64,000 nucleotides of DNA, from NCBI RefSeq assembly GCF_900104625.1, contig NZ_FNVZ01000005.1, forward strand, positions 496,001 through 560,000, given 5' to 3'. Each line of letters opens with the position of its first letter. Positions within the stretch are counted from its first letter, which is position 1. Positions 27,801 to 36,931 of this stretch are shown piece after piece. A model generated the notes under the pieces. It saw only the letters and a program-made list of their open reading frames with translations. It searched no databases and had not been told where the DNA came from. Both the position numbers and the translations under genes were made by a program. The DNA is from Leptotrichia massiliensis (lineage in GTDB: Bacteria; Fusobacteriota; Fusobacteriia; Fusobacteriales; Leptotrichiaceae).

Positions 27801-30800
27801 AATCTGTAGGAATTTATGGAAAAAGAAGTGAAATAACAAATAATGGAGATATTTCGGTTGGAAAAAATTCAGTAGCAGTTTATTTAGCGGAAGACAATAG
27901 GGGAACAACTGCTGGAAAAGCTTATAACAATGGATTGATAACTTTAGGAGAAAGTTCAAGTGGAATGTTCTATAGAGCAGATACAACGGGAGCAAATACA
28001 GCTTTAACAGGTGGAATATACAATAATAGTAAAATACTCTCGAATTCTAAAAATACAATTGGAATGAATTTTGAAAGTCCACACGGCTCTAAGGAAATCA
28101 TAAATGAGACAACAGGAGTAATTGAATTAACAGGAGAACATTCAGTTGGAATGTATGCTTCTGGTAATGGAAATTACAATATTAAAAATCGTGGAAAAAT
28201 ATCAGCAGGTTCTTCTGTTTTTACAAATAATCCTATAATAGCGATTTATACAAACAATAAAAATAGCACGATAGAAAATGAGGGAATTATAACTGCTGGA
28301 GATAAATCATTAGGAATTTATGGTTCTTCTGTGAATACTTCTAATACTTCTGATATTTCAGTTGGAAAATCTGGAACAGGAATTTATTCTCTTAATGGCA
28401 GCTTGAATTTGCAAGGAAAATTATCAGTTGGAACAGATGAAGCAAAAGGTGTGCTTATAAAAGGTGATAATCAAAGTGTGAATAATAATTTATCTATACT
28501 TAATCTTGAGGATAATTCTTTTGGATTTATCGATACAGGAAATAATAACCAAATAATTTCTAATACTCAAAATGTTTCTTTAAGAAATCGCAATATATTT
28601 TTATATTCTGAAAAAGCAACAGGAAATATTATAAATAATACAAAAATAAAAACAATAGGAAATCAAAATTATGGAATTTATACAGCAGGAACTGCTTCAA
28701 ATAAAGCTGAAATAGATTTAACACAAGGAGTAGGAAATGTTGGAGTTTATAGCATAGGGCATCAGAGTGTAAACAATTTTTCAACCATAAAAGTTGGAGA
28801 ATCAAAAAGTCAAGAAAAACTTTATTCAATTGGAATGGCTGCGGGATATTATGAGAGAGATAATAATGTTTCTATTTACACAGGAAAAATTGAAAATACA
28901 AATACAGGAAAAATTGAAGTTACAGGAAAAAATGGGATTGGAATGTATGCTGTTGGGAGAGGTTCAGTTGCAATTAACAACGGAGAAATTAACTTATCAG
29001 GAAAAAATTCTATAGGTATGTTCCTAGATCAGGAAGCAATTGGAATTAACAATGGAATAATTACAGCAACAGCGGATGCAGTAGGAGCTATTGGAGCAGT
29101 TGCAACAAATAGAGCAATCTTTAAAAATTATGGAACAATTACTATTCTTCCAAAATCAGGAGTTGGAGTATTATTAAAGAAAGACGGAGTGTTAGAAGAA
29201 TATTCTTCACCTTTGGAAACAGTTGAACAGGAAGGAAGTTCAAGGATTACGGCTGAAACTAGAATCCAAACATCACATTTGCCAAAAACAGGAAAGGAAT
29301 TGGCGGATGGAAGTGTTGAAATCGTATCTTTATCTGGAGATAGCATACCAGAAATAAAAATTAATGGAAAAGTTATAAATCCAGTTGAAATTGATGTGGA
29401 TATTAAATCATCTGATACAAAAATAATTAAAGACGGAAATTCGGTTACAACAGTTACAGACACAGAAAATAAAAACCAAAGTTCGAATGCAAGTATTAGT
29501 AAAATTGGGATGTATATAGACACTTCTGGTATAAGATATACAAATCCGATTCAAGGCTTGAATAATCTTTCTGATGAAGTGGAGGTTGACTTAATAATCG
29601 GAACAGAAGCTACAAAATATACAAATTCTAGAGCTATAAAAATCAAAGAGAATATATTAGAGCCATATAATTATGCAATTTTGTCAAATACTCAAATAAA
29701 AAAATGGCATGTTTACTCAAGCTCATTAACGTGGATGGGGACGATTCAAACTGATTTAGATGGAGAACAATTAAAATCCGTTTATTTAGTAAAAGTACCT
29801 TATACTTCTTTTGCTAAAGACAGAAATGTGTATAATTTCTCAGATGGTTTAGAACAAAGATATAGTATGAATACTCTTAGTTCAAAGGAAAAGGTGTTAT
29901 TTGATAAATTAAATAACATTGGAAAAAATGAGAGCTTATTACTAACACAGGCATTTGACGAAATGATAGGACACCAATATGCAAATATTCAGCAAAGAAC
30001 ACACGGAACAGGAAAGTTAATTGATAAAGAGATTTCTAATTTGTTTAAGGATTGGAATACAGCAACTAAGAAGTCTAATAAAATAAAAACATTTGGAACA
30101 AAAGATGAGTACAATACTGATACTGCAGGAATTATTAATTACAGAAACAATGCCTATGGTGTAGCTTATGTCCACGAAAATGAAAAAATTAGGTTGGGTA
30201 ATTCAAGTGGATGGTATGCTGGAGCTGTAACAAATAGATTTAAGTTTAAAGATATTGGAAAATCAAAAGAAGCTCAAACTATGTTTAAAGTTGGTGTATT
30301 CAAGACAGTATCGCCAAAAAAAGACTATAACGGTGCATTACAATGGACAGTTTCAGGAGATATATTTGCTGGGGTAAATAGTATGAAACGTAGATTTTTG
30401 GTAGTAGATGATATTTTTGAAGCAAAATCCACTTATTATTCTTATGGTGCGGCTCTTAAAAATAAGGTGGGCTATGATATAAGAATAAATGAAAAAACCT
30501 ACTTACGTCCCTACGGAGCAGTAAAAATAGAATATGGTAAATTTAATGATATAAAAGAAAGAAATGGGCAGATAAGATTGGAAGTTAAAGGAAATGATTA
30601 CATTTCAGTAAAACCTGAAGTTGGGATGGAATTTAAATATATTCAGCCACTAGCAATAAAAACTAATCTATCATTAGGATTAATAGCAGCATACGAAAAT
30701 GAACTTGGAAAACTTCAAAGTGAAAATCAGGCAAGAGTAGGATATACAACAGCTGGATGGTATAACTTAGAGAAAGAAAAAGAAGATAGACGTGGAAACG

Positions 30801-30919
30801 GTAAGTTTGACTTGAATATTGGATTTGACAATACAAGATTTGGAGTTACTATAACTGCTGGATATGACACTAAAGGTAAAAATGTAAGAAGTGGAATTGG
30901 ATTTAGAGCAATTTACTAA
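24869..30919 (+). CDS. Giant type V autotransporter adhesin-like protein
   Basis: This 2016-residue protein begins with a basic N-terminal extension (TKNLYKLKKDLKSFAKRVKDFKY) and a hydrophobic signal (VLVTFLLTGAVEMKNNLLSAQ), the form typical of Leptotrichia autotransporters. A helical stretch follows, then a proline-rich linker (VEVVPPPVIPD, about 220). The passenger of about 1450 residues is built from irregular beta-helix-like repeats rich in 'N-x-G-x-I ... G-x-x-S-x-G-M/I-Y' units. The last 270 residues form the beta-barrel, ending RSGIGFRAIY with a terminal aromatic residue. The ATG at 24869 has GGGAGAG upstream; a frame open back to 24779 would add an implausible second hydrophobic head. 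It is probably a surface adhesin. Confidence 0.93.
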   Translation: MTKNLYKLKKDLKSFAKRVKDFKYTDRVLVTFLLTGAVEMKNNLLSAQTSDTAIQNQIKHINTSVINFKKQFTTAKNENIKLIKQSNLELIQLMEQGDHIIKSNWSSWQFGGGYQYNDWRGTYKGKGNKSERYDRIFTRDKDIFNRNSSPLSSKYNLITSNLRGTLYGTTEIKEIQEPSLEWEVSANVNPRKIARIEPLVLASKPGIDFQNPELSAFEVPDGDVEVVPPPVIPDTNTWTIRLYYNVSYFDYAAIRNERGQSPNLIAGINALDTTGPISQTHITGTSGNGKIEMLHNNTNEFTIKSDNTTFTGIEGAGHTEIFNYSNNFNKKFKYLEDYGPMGVRLGGGHDFKIENMDIISSGTIQGELTDPLNASRKYRNTFSIIALNGSPNGITTATLKEGSTIVSDSINTTAVSFQNLGASNKAIKFTNEGLIKSTKLNGSIASFFNFQNNTAVSRFINNGDILVDGTNSNVINSFTNTLSHYIFENNKNITLSGIGNAGVRISSAISNSQHPISIFKLNNPIVVQGKRSSGFQFSRLSRGSLFEATVDGNLEKSFFNVELYGQSNTGIQIGNGTTAQSGLMVFKNFKLKSIDGTNNTLLRINKQNGIKFSKDGDNEELTIEGGDGNVGLNIQASTGMVNEGVITIKESANGESKNATGIVSSAGSEVENKGKVTISGDRVRALVATKDGKIENHAQITFDGSTTESNKGSAGMYANQGGVIESEETTKIKVSKPKSVGLFAENRGDNANYLNTSKIEISKAEITATDGAFNIFANKGGEVRLKNDVVLNTGKDSLTFYTAYTPSTPGGEIIFDRDVTANIKKGGTAFYYDLANAPIGTFNFASWYANNFTHNNNSKLKLNMETGGRVMFLANGNLTLSSVPTNLTASGPIEITGSDYISAAMVNSFLELDQDINLDDPSDSYNTLEILSSSITNSKNIIGSKIRQLGIAQENNGSNPASKVTLINNNKVRLTGEESVGIYGKRSEITNNGDISVGKNSVAVYLAEDNRGTTAGKAYNNGLITLGESSSGMFYRADTTGANTALTGGIYNNSKILSNSKNTIGMNFESPHGSKEIINETTGVIELTGEHSVGMYASGNGNYNIKNRGKISAGSSVFTNNPIIAIYTNNKNSTIENEGIITAGDKSLGIYGSSVNTSNTSDISVGKSGTGIYSLNGSLNLQGKLSVGTDEAKGVLIKGDNQSVNNNLSILNLEDNSFGFIDTGNNNQIISNTQNVSLRNRNIFLYSEKATGNIINNTKIKTIGNQNYGIYTAGTASNKAEIDLTQGVGNVGVYSIGHQSVNNFSTIKVGESKSQEKLYSIGMAAGYYERDNNVSIYTGKIENTNTGKIEVTGKNGIGMYAVGRGSVAINNGEINLSGKNSIGMFLDQEAIGINNGIITATADAVGAIGAVATNRAIFKNYGTITILPKSGVGVLLKKDGVLEEYSSPLETVEQEGSSRITAETRIQTSHLPKTGKELADGSVEIVSLSGDSIPEIKINGKVINPVEIDVDIKSSDTKIIKDGNSVTTVTDTENKNQSSNASISKIGMYIDTSGIRYTNPIQGLNNLSDEVEVDLIIGTEATKYTNSRAIKIKENILEPYNYAILSNTQIKKWHVYSSSLTWMGTIQTDLDGEQLKSVYLVKVPYTSFAKDRNVYNFSDGLEQRYSMNTLSSKEKVLFDKLNNIGKNESLLLTQAFDEMIGHQYANIQQRTHGTGKLIDKEISNLFKDWNTATKKSNKIKTFGTKDEYNTDTAGIINYRNNAYGVAYVHENEKIRLGNSSGWYAGAVTNRFKFKDIGKSKEAQTMFKVGVFKTVSPKKDYNGALQWTVSGDIFAGVNSMKRRFLVVDDIFEAKSTYYSYGAALKNKVGYDIRINEKTYLRPYGAVKIEYGKFNDIKERNGQIRLEVKGNDYISVKPEVGMEFKYIQPLAIKTNLSLGLIAAYENELGKLQSENQARVGYTTAGWYNLEKEKEDRRGNGKFDLNIGFDNTRFGVTITAGYDTKGKNVRSGIGFRAIY

Positions 30920-31035
30920 AATTTCTAAAATATATTCAAACCTATTTAAAATTAAACTATTAAAAATTATACAAATTTAGAGTTTGAGTAAAATAGTTAT
31001 AATTTTTGAGTTCTATTTTAAAGTAGTTTTATTAT

Positions 31036-31077
31036 AAAATCGGAGGATAATATTTTCATATAGTCTTCCGATTTTTT
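31036..31077. terminator. Bidirectional terminator between autotransporter and trmD
   Basis: AAAATCGGAGGAT pairs with AGTCTTCCGATTTT, and T-runs flank both sides. Confidence 0.85.
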
Positions 31078-31085
31078 CAAATATT

Positions 31086-31850
31086 CTATTTATTTTTTAA
31101 ATATTTTTTATAAATCTTCTTAAATTCCAAATCCTCATCAATATTTTCCAACTTTTTCTCAAACAAATCCATCCTATTATTTATAGTTTTCTCAATCGAA
31201 TGAAATTGCCGGTATTCATCTATTTTAGCGTGATTGCCGCTTCGTAGGACTTCTGGAACAGTGTATCCGTCAATTTCTACGGGCCTTGTGTATTGCGGAA
31301 AGCCTAAAAGTCCGTTATAGAAAGAGTCGGTTTCAAAGGATTCTTTTTTTATTACACCTTCCTTTATACGAATAACAGAGTCCATAATTACAAGTGAAGG
31401 CAAATCGCCGCTGCTTAGGACATAATCTCCAATGGAAATTTCTTCATCCACAAATTTATCAATTACTCTTTGATCTAGTCCTTCGTAACGCCCTGAAATA
31501 AGTACAATTTCATCTTTTTCTGAAAGTTCAGTAACTTTTTTATGAGTCAGCTGTTTTCCTTGTGGAGATAAAAAGATTACATAAGGTTTTTTTGAATTTT
31601 CATTATTTTCGTTGTTATAAAACTCGTAGTTTTCATAAAAGAAGTTCCAGTAGGCTTCTGGCTTTAAAACCATTCCAGCACCGCCACCAAAAGGGATGTC
31701 GTCCATCTGGCTGTGTTTATTTCTAGCATAATCCCTTATGTTTACGATGTTAAAGTCGATAATATCTCTTTCGGTTGCTCTTTTTAGTATAGTTTGGGAT
31801 AAATATTGTTCAAATAATTCTGGAAATAGTGTAAGTACGTTAAATTTCAT
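31086..31850 (-). CDS. trmD: tRNA (guanine-37-N1)-methyltransferase
   Basis: This SPOUT-class enzyme methylates G37 of tRNAs and so prevents frameshifting. The 254-residue length is typical. Motifs include FNVLTLFPELFEQYL, DDIPFGGGAGMVLKPE near residue 55, LSPQGKQLT, the trefoil-knot SAM site LISGRYEGLDQRVIDKFVDEEISIGDYVLSSGDLP (about 110-145), and the C-terminal GLLGFPQYTRPVEIDGYTVPEVLRSGNHAKI. It is the last gene of a six-gene minus-strand operon, 35 bp behind rimM, as in many bacteria. Confidence 0.98.
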   Translation of the reverse strand: MKFNVLTLFPELFEQYLSQTILKRATERDIIDFNIVNIRDYARNKHSQMDDIPFGGGAGMVLKPEAYWNFFYENYEFYNNENNENSKKPYVIFLSPQGKQLTHKKVTELSEKDEIVLISGRYEGLDQRVIDKFVDEEISIGDYVLSSGDLPSLVIMDSVIRIKEGVIKKESFETDSFYNGLLGFPQYTRPVEIDGYTVPEVLRSGNHAKIDEYRQFHSIEKTINNRMDLFEKKLENIDEDLEFKKIYKKYLKNK

Positions 31851-31885
31851 TGATTTTACCTCTTGCGTTTAGTTTCAAATTCTAT

Positions 31886-32395
31886 TTATTCTCTCATTCC
31901 ATCAATTAGAGTTACTTCGATTCTGTTACTTGGAAAATCGATTTTTGTTACAAATTCATCAATTAATGGAATCATTATTTCTTTTTTTGTTACAATATCC
32001 TCAATAATTAAAATATTATGTGCAGCAGTTTCCATTACATCCACAACTTCTCCAATTTTTTCATTTTCAGAAAATACTTCTATTCCAAACAAGTCTTTTA
32101 CATAAAACTCCTCTTCATTTCTTTCAGGCAGTAAGTCACGACGGATTTTAACTTTATAGCCATTTAGTTCCTTTGCGGCATCAATATTGTCAATCCCTTC
32201 AAAGTCCAAAATTGCTTTTTTATCATTTAGCCTTTTCACATTTTTTACAACAAATAATTTTTTTTTGTCATCTTTTTCAAGAAGAACACGTTCATTTTCA
32301 ATAAGTTCAATGTTTTCAAAAATTGAATTGATTTTAACACTTCCACGTAAATGGTGTGTTCCGACAATTGTTCCTATATTTATTAAATTTTCCAT
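31886..32395 (-). CDS. rimM: Ribosome maturation factor RimM
   Basis: This 169-residue 16S rRNA processing factor assists 30S head assembly by binding S19. The N-terminal RimM domain opens with INIGTIVGTHHLRGSVKINSIFEN, the family signature for the first beta-barrel. The C-terminal PRC-barrel-type half contains FYVKDLFGIEVFSENEKIGEVVDVMETAAHNILII and ends with IPLIDEFVTKIDFPSNRIEVTLIDGM. It sits between dhaM and trmD. Confidence 0.96.
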   Translation of the reverse strand: MENLINIGTIVGTHHLRGSVKINSIFENIELIENERVLLEKDDKKKLFVVKNVKRLNDKKAILDFEGIDNIDAAKELNGYKVKIRRDLLPERNEEEFYVKDLFGIEVFSENEKIGEVVDVMETAAHNILIIEDIVTKKEIMIPLIDEFVTKIDFPSNRIEVTLIDGMRE

Positions 32396-32419
32396 TTTTT
32401 AATTAAATTTCTCGCTTTC

Positions 32420-32836
32420 TTAAATTTTTTTCAATTTTGTAAACTTTCTACTGTCTTCTGCAATCATTTTTAATTCATCCAGATCTATTTCATCGAAGTT
32501 GGCTGCAACTGCTGAAATTACTCCTTCCACTAATGGAGCATCTGCAATTTTTGCTTCAACTTGTCCTTCCAGCTCTTTTATTGCCTTAGCTGCATTAAAT
32601 ACAGAACTTCCCATATCTACGAAAACAAGTACTCCAGCACCGCTATCAGCACGGATTATTGCTTCCTTGACATTTTCGACATTTGTTCCGTAAACTTCCC
32701 TGCTTGCATTTCCACCATTTTCCAATGCAAAGTCTTCCTGCTTAAATACTTTTACAAAATTAATAATTTCCTGTGCAAGCGTGTTACTGTGGCTAACTAC
32801 CACGATTCCTACTAAGTTATGATTATTTTCTTTCAT
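32420..32836 (-). CDS. dhaM: DhaM-type PTS phosphotransfer protein (EIIA-Man fold), orphan
   Basis: This 138-residue single-domain protein matches the EIIA domain of DhaM. In the PTS-dependent dihydroxyacetone kinase, DhaM passes phosphate from HPr to DhaL. The active-site His is in GIVVVSHSNTLAQEI near residue 15. GGNASREVYGTNVENVKEAI, VLVFVDMGSSVFNAAKAI and DAPLVEGVISAVAANF are characteristic of DhaM rather than of mannose EIIA. No dhaK or dhaL lies nearby. It sits inside an rRNA/tRNA modification operon, an odd setting. An unrelated EIIA-Man role is possible. Confidence 0.85.
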   Translation of the reverse strand: MKENNHNLVGIVVVSHSNTLAQEIINFVKVFKQEDFALENGGNASREVYGTNVENVKEAIIRADSGAGVLVFVDMGSSVFNAAKAIKELEGQVEAKIADAPLVEGVISAVAANFDEIDLDELKMIAEDSRKFTKLKKI

Positions 32837-32872
32837 TTTTTATTTATGTCCTTTCATATTATGGTTATATTT

Positions 32873-33436
32873 TTAGTTTTCTCCCAGTAATCTGTCTAAA
32901 ATTATTGAAACAGCACTTCTGACACACAAATGATTATATCTGGTATTCCCACGGATAGGCTCCAGAATTTTATAGGATAAATCCATAATTTCATTTGTAA
33001 GGCCCCATCCTGTTCCAAATAAAATTAAATACGGAGTATCGTCTTCGATGATTTCTTTGCCTAAATCAGCATATCCAACAGTATTTGGGAAAATTTTTGC
33101 TGAAGTTGTAATAATTTTTGGTTTTTTTCCTTCAATTTTTTCAATTGTTTTTATAGCACTTTGGACAGAATCTTCAAGTTCTGTATTTTCAAAGGCTTCG
33201 TTTCTATTTTTGTTAAATTCTATCCCATTTCCTTCAGTCCAGTATCCGATAATTCTGCCAGTCAGCTCTTTCTGGGCATCAACTGGAGTTATAATGAAAT
33301 ATTTTTTTATATCGTAAGTTCTGCAAGTCCTAGAAATATCGTGTATATCAAAGTTTGTGACAGAAGTTGCCACAACATCGTTATTTCTGTTGTAAACAGG
33401 GTAGTGGACAAGCCCCACATATATGTTATCTCTCAT
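32873..33436 (-). CDS. SPOUT-superfamily RNA methyltransferase (often next to trmD)
   Basis: This 187-residue protein opens NIYVGLVHYPVYNRNNDVVATSVTNFDIHDISRTCRTY and carries a knot-like SAM-binding C-terminal half (YLILFGTGWGLTNEIMDLSYKILEPI). I recognise it as the SAM-dependent RNA methyltransferase family found beside rimM-trmD in several phyla. The RNA target is not established to my knowledge. It lies 36 bp before dhaM in the same operon. Confidence 0.8.
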   Translation of the reverse strand: MRDNIYVGLVHYPVYNRNNDVVATSVTNFDIHDISRTCRTYDIKKYFIITPVDAQKELTGRIIGYWTEGNGIEFNKNRNEAFENTELEDSVQSAIKTIEKIEGKKPKIITTSAKIFPNTVGYADLGKEIIEDDTPYLILFGTGWGLTNEIMDLSYKILEPIRGNTRYNHLCVRSAVSIILDRLLGEN

Positions 33437-33457
33437 TTTGATATTCCTTTCAGTTTT

Positions 33458-34543
33458 TTATTTATTTCGTCTCTGCCTGTAGCCACGTATCTGTTCATTT
33501 TGCTCCTTATAAGCTAAAGCCATAATAAATAGCAGTACAGTTTGTACCCAAAAAATTGCAAAATCGGTAAAATTGTGTACTACAATTCCAGCAATTAGAG
33601 CAATTTTTAATACATTATTTCTGTCATTTTTCAAAATATCATACAAGTAGCGTAAAAACACAGCAAATAATGCTATTGTTCCAATTAGTCCGTAACTTAA
33701 AAGCAGTTCTACAAGTGCATTATGTGAATGTGGATACACATAATTGGTAAATTTGTAGTAAAAAAAGTTTCCGTGTCCATACAGGATATTGGTTTTTTTA
33801 AAAATTCTAAACGCCATATCAATAATTTCGACTCTTAGCCAGAAATATTCTATTAACGTACTTTCACGCAAGAATGGGAAAACGCCTGAAACTACTCCCA
33901 AAATATATGATAAAAGAATTAAAATACATCCAGCAAAATATCTTCTTCGTAAAAAGTAGAAAAATAATGCGAATATTCCTAAAACAACTGCAATTAACGA
34001 AGATCTTGAACCAGTAAGCAGTATTGTCAGAATATTCATTAAAAATACAGCAAAATTAATTTTTGATTTTTTTTCAAAAGTAAAATATAAATTTATGATT
34101 GCTGACATCATCATAATGCTTCCTAAATAATTTGGATTAAAGTACGCAAAGTATCCGATTCTGTTATGTGTGAATAAAAATTCTCCTAACCCAACTAAAA
34201 GCGAAATTCCCGAAAATTTTGCCATCCATTCCAAATTATTTTTTTTGAATTCTACATCAACAATTAACGTATAATAACGCCCAACTATAATACATAAAAA
34301 TATGGGAATTGCCATTAAACCTAAAATATTTTTATAAAATGCGGAAGTTATAAGTGAAAATCCCAAAACAATTCCTACTGTAATGAGCGACTTGTCCTTA
34401 AATATTTTTTTATATTCTCCAGTTATAAATATATTTATTAATATTAGAATGCTAAATAGGATAACTAAAGCATAATGTATAAAAATTGAAGCACCTAAAA
34501 GTAAATACAATTTTTCTAGATACTTCTGATTTTTTGTATCCAA
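33458..34543 (-). CDS. O-antigen ligase/polymerase-like membrane protein
   Basis: This 361-residue polytopic protein has about ten hydrophobic segments and the Wzy/WaaL-family core. LTGSRSSLIAVVLG lies near residue 175, and the periplasmic loop YVYPHSHNALVELLLSYGLIG near residue 270 carries the conserved histidine. Family members join or polymerise lipid-linked glycans at the periplasmic face. The usual neighbours (sugar transferases, flippase) are missing here; the gene lies 21 bp before the SPOUT methyltransferase. The C-terminus is basic (GYRQRRNK). The acceptor cannot be inferred. Confidence 0.85.
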   Translation of the reverse strand: MDTKNQKYLEKLYLLLGASIFIHYALVILFSILILINIFITGEYKKIFKDKSLITVGIVLGFSLITSAFYKNILGLMAIPIFLCIIVGRYYTLIVDVEFKKNNLEWMAKFSGISLLVGLGEFLFTHNRIGYFAYFNPNYLGSIMMMSAIINLYFTFEKKSKINFAVFLMNILTILLTGSRSSLIAVVLGIFALFFYFLRRRYFAGCILILLSYILGVVSGVFPFLRESTLIEYFWLRVEIIDMAFRIFKKTNILYGHGNFFYYKFTNYVYPHSHNALVELLLSYGLIGTIALFAVFLRYLYDILKNDRNNVLKIALIAGIVVHNFTDFAIFWVQTVLLFIMALAYKEQNEQIRGYRQRRNK

Positions 34544-34594
34544 GTTTCCTCCTTATAGTTATAATAACATAGTAAAACTAAATTTTAAATTTTT

Positions 34595-36889
34595 TTATAA
34601 TACTCCCTGCTCAAAGGCATAAGGAGTATATTTTCCACTTTTTGTATCAATGCTTTTAATAATTTTTTTCACTTCCGTTGCTGTTTCAAATGTGAAATCT
34701 AGCCTCAATTCATCTAAATTCAGTTCATAAATATCATCCAGCCTTGGTATCAGATTCATTGGCTTATCTAGATAGAGCTCAATATTATCGAGTTCATTTT
34801 TTACAATTTTGTACTTGTCATAAAATTCTCCTTCCAGTTCCTTGTATTCCTTATCAAAAATTTTATGTTCGATATACATTCCTTTTAGGTAACCGTAAAT
34901 CACAAGCCCTTTTTTCAGTTTGTCAGATTTTATGTTTTTTAATTGCCGATAACTTAATTCTGGCGATAAAAATACTGTTTCAAGATTATTGAAAGTAGAA
35001 AACATATCAATTGTATGATTATTGAAAACATTTAAGTTCCAGTCCAGCGTTTGTCCTTTTGTTCCAGTTTTTTCTCCCATAATTGCCTGATAAAGATTGG
35101 AAACTAGGTTTGTACCTGTTTTTATCTTATCTGTTTTTGACAAATTCTTTTCCTTTGCAACATCAAACTGTTTTCGGTAAATTTTTGTTATTCCCATTTC
35201 ACGGCAGGCGTTTTCCTGCTCATCATTTGTAACAAGTGCTGAAATAACAGGTTTTTTACTATCTTTAGATTTTTTATTTTCCAGATTAATTGTTTCAAAA
35301 TTATATTTTTTTCGCTCAATAGCAGTTCTTTTGTAAGAGTCAAGCAATTTTTCCAAAAGTTCTGAAACACATTCTCTTTTGAGATTTTTTAGTTCACTAA
35401 AAGGAATGAACGAAGTTCCATCATAATTAATCTGAATTTTACCAAGTTCAAAAGTCGTATCTCCAAGTTCGCCAATTTTCTCTGCGATTTGCTCTTTTGT
35501 AATCAATTTTTTGGCATCTTGTTCAATAAGATTTCCTTTCTTTGTCACAGAAATTATCTCGTTTTTCAAATTTTCAATTTCCAGCGTAAGTTCGATTTCC
35601 TGCCCTTTTTTTGCAAATAATGTCGCATTAACAGCGGCATATCTTTTGGAAACTTTTATATTATGGATAATTCTGTCGTTAATTTCTTTAGAATAATTTT
35701 TGTAAATATATTTTGTTCCTTTTGGTAATTTTCCGATTGAAACAATATCAAATCTATTGGCTTTTTGGACTTTTTCTCTTTCATTGTGACTATTTTGCTT
35801 TTTATTTTTCTTTTCAGAATTTTCACTTTTTTCAGCTTCAATAATCCGAATTTTATTTACATATTCTCCGCCAATCTGCTCAAAATTCTCATCTACAAAT
35901 TGAACACCATCTCCTAAAATTAATTCATCATCAATTTTAAAGTTATTTGATTCTCCAATTCTTGCTCCAAGAAAATATCCAAAATTTGAAGAATATTTAA
36001 AGTTCATAAGTTTGTTATCCAAATAAAAATACCCTTTTGAATATCCACGGTTAAACAGCTTATAACTTTCCGTCGGACGTGGAGTGCCTTTTAAAATATT
36101 GTCATAGTAGCTTACAGTCTCGAAAACGTACTCGCTTGATTTTTTTCGTCCTTCAACTTTTATCGCATCAATTCCAATATTTTTTAACATATTGATTTCT
36201 TTTTCCTGCAATAACTGGTCATTAGGGCTTAAAAAATAAGCACTTTCTCCATTTTCATCGGTAAACTTTTTACGGCAGGAATAGGCACAAAGTCCACGGT
36301 TTCCGCTTCTTCCACCAATAAAGCTGCTTATGTAGCAATTTCCGGAATAAGAAATACAAAGTGAACCTGATACAAAGATTTCCAGCTCAATATCAGTTTT
36401 TTCACGAATGCTTTTTATTTCTTCAAAGGAAAGTTCTCTTGCAAGGCAGACACGAGTAAGTCCTAATTCTTTTAATTTATTGGCTTCTACATGATTTGCC
36501 ACAGTCATCTGGGTACTTCCATGAATCTTTAAATCTGGGAAATTTTCCTTCAGAAACTTCACAAATCCTAAATCCTGTACAATAACAGCATCAATCCCAT
36601 GTTCATAAACTCTCTTAATGTTGTTGTACATGCTGTTAATCTCACTATCTTTCAAAATCGTATTTAAAGTCATAAGTGTCTTAACGCCACATGAATGAGC
36701 ATAGTCAATTCCGTCGAATACTTCCTGCATTGCCAGATTTTCATTATTTCTTCTCGCTCCAAATCCTTTCAGACCAAAAAATACTTCATTAGCTCCAGCT
36801 TTCACAGCGGCAACTAGTTTTTCATAATTTCCAGCTGGTGCCAAAATATTCATTTTTCCTTTTTTATCAAAATTCATTTCTTGTTCCAA
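34595..36889 (-). CDS. Peptidase U32 family protein, RlhA-like
   Basis: This 764-residue protein begins with a U32 TIM-barrel (MNILAPAGNYEKLVAAVKAGANEVFFGL) followed by VKTLMTLNTIL and IHGSTQMTVANH. The conserved cysteine region is SYSGNCYISSFIGGRSGNRGLCAYSCRKKF near residue 200, and a DUF3656-like part follows. This layout matches E. coli RlhA, which hydroxylates 23S rRNA C2501. A Lys/Glu-rich insertion (about 350-375) is not usual. TTG 36889 has GGAGAG 9 bp upstream; ATG 36853 is the alternative start. It heads the operon with other RNA-modifying enzymes, which supports an RNA role. Confidence 0.85.
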   Translation of the reverse strand: MEQEMNFDKKGKMNILAPAGNYEKLVAAVKAGANEVFFGLKGFGARRNNENLAMQEVFDGIDYAHSCGVKTLMTLNTILKDSEINSMYNNIKRVYEHGIDAVIVQDLGFVKFLKENFPDLKIHGSTQMTVANHVEANKLKELGLTRVCLARELSFEEIKSIREKTDIELEIFVSGSLCISYSGNCYISSFIGGRSGNRGLCAYSCRKKFTDENGESAYFLSPNDQLLQEKEINMLKNIGIDAIKVEGRKKSSEYVFETVSYYDNILKGTPRPTESYKLFNRGYSKGYFYLDNKLMNFKYSSNFGYFLGARIGESNNFKIDDELILGDGVQFVDENFEQIGGEYVNKIRIIEAEKSENSEKKNKKQNSHNEREKVQKANRFDIVSIGKLPKGTKYIYKNYSKEINDRIIHNIKVSKRYAAVNATLFAKKGQEIELTLEIENLKNEIISVTKKGNLIEQDAKKLITKEQIAEKIGELGDTTFELGKIQINYDGTSFIPFSELKNLKRECVSELLEKLLDSYKRTAIERKKYNFETINLENKKSKDSKKPVISALVTNDEQENACREMGITKIYRKQFDVAKEKNLSKTDKIKTGTNLVSNLYQAIMGEKTGTKGQTLDWNLNVFNNHTIDMFSTFNNLETVFLSPELSYRQLKNIKSDKLKKGLVIYGYLKGMYIEHKIFDKEYKELEGEFYDKYKIVKNELDNIELYLDKPMNLIPRLDDIYELNLDELRLDFTFETATEVKKIIKSIDTKSGKYTPYAFEQGVL

Positions 36890-36931
36890 TTTAATTTTCT
36901 CTCCATTTTTTCTAAAAGTTTTATCTTATAT

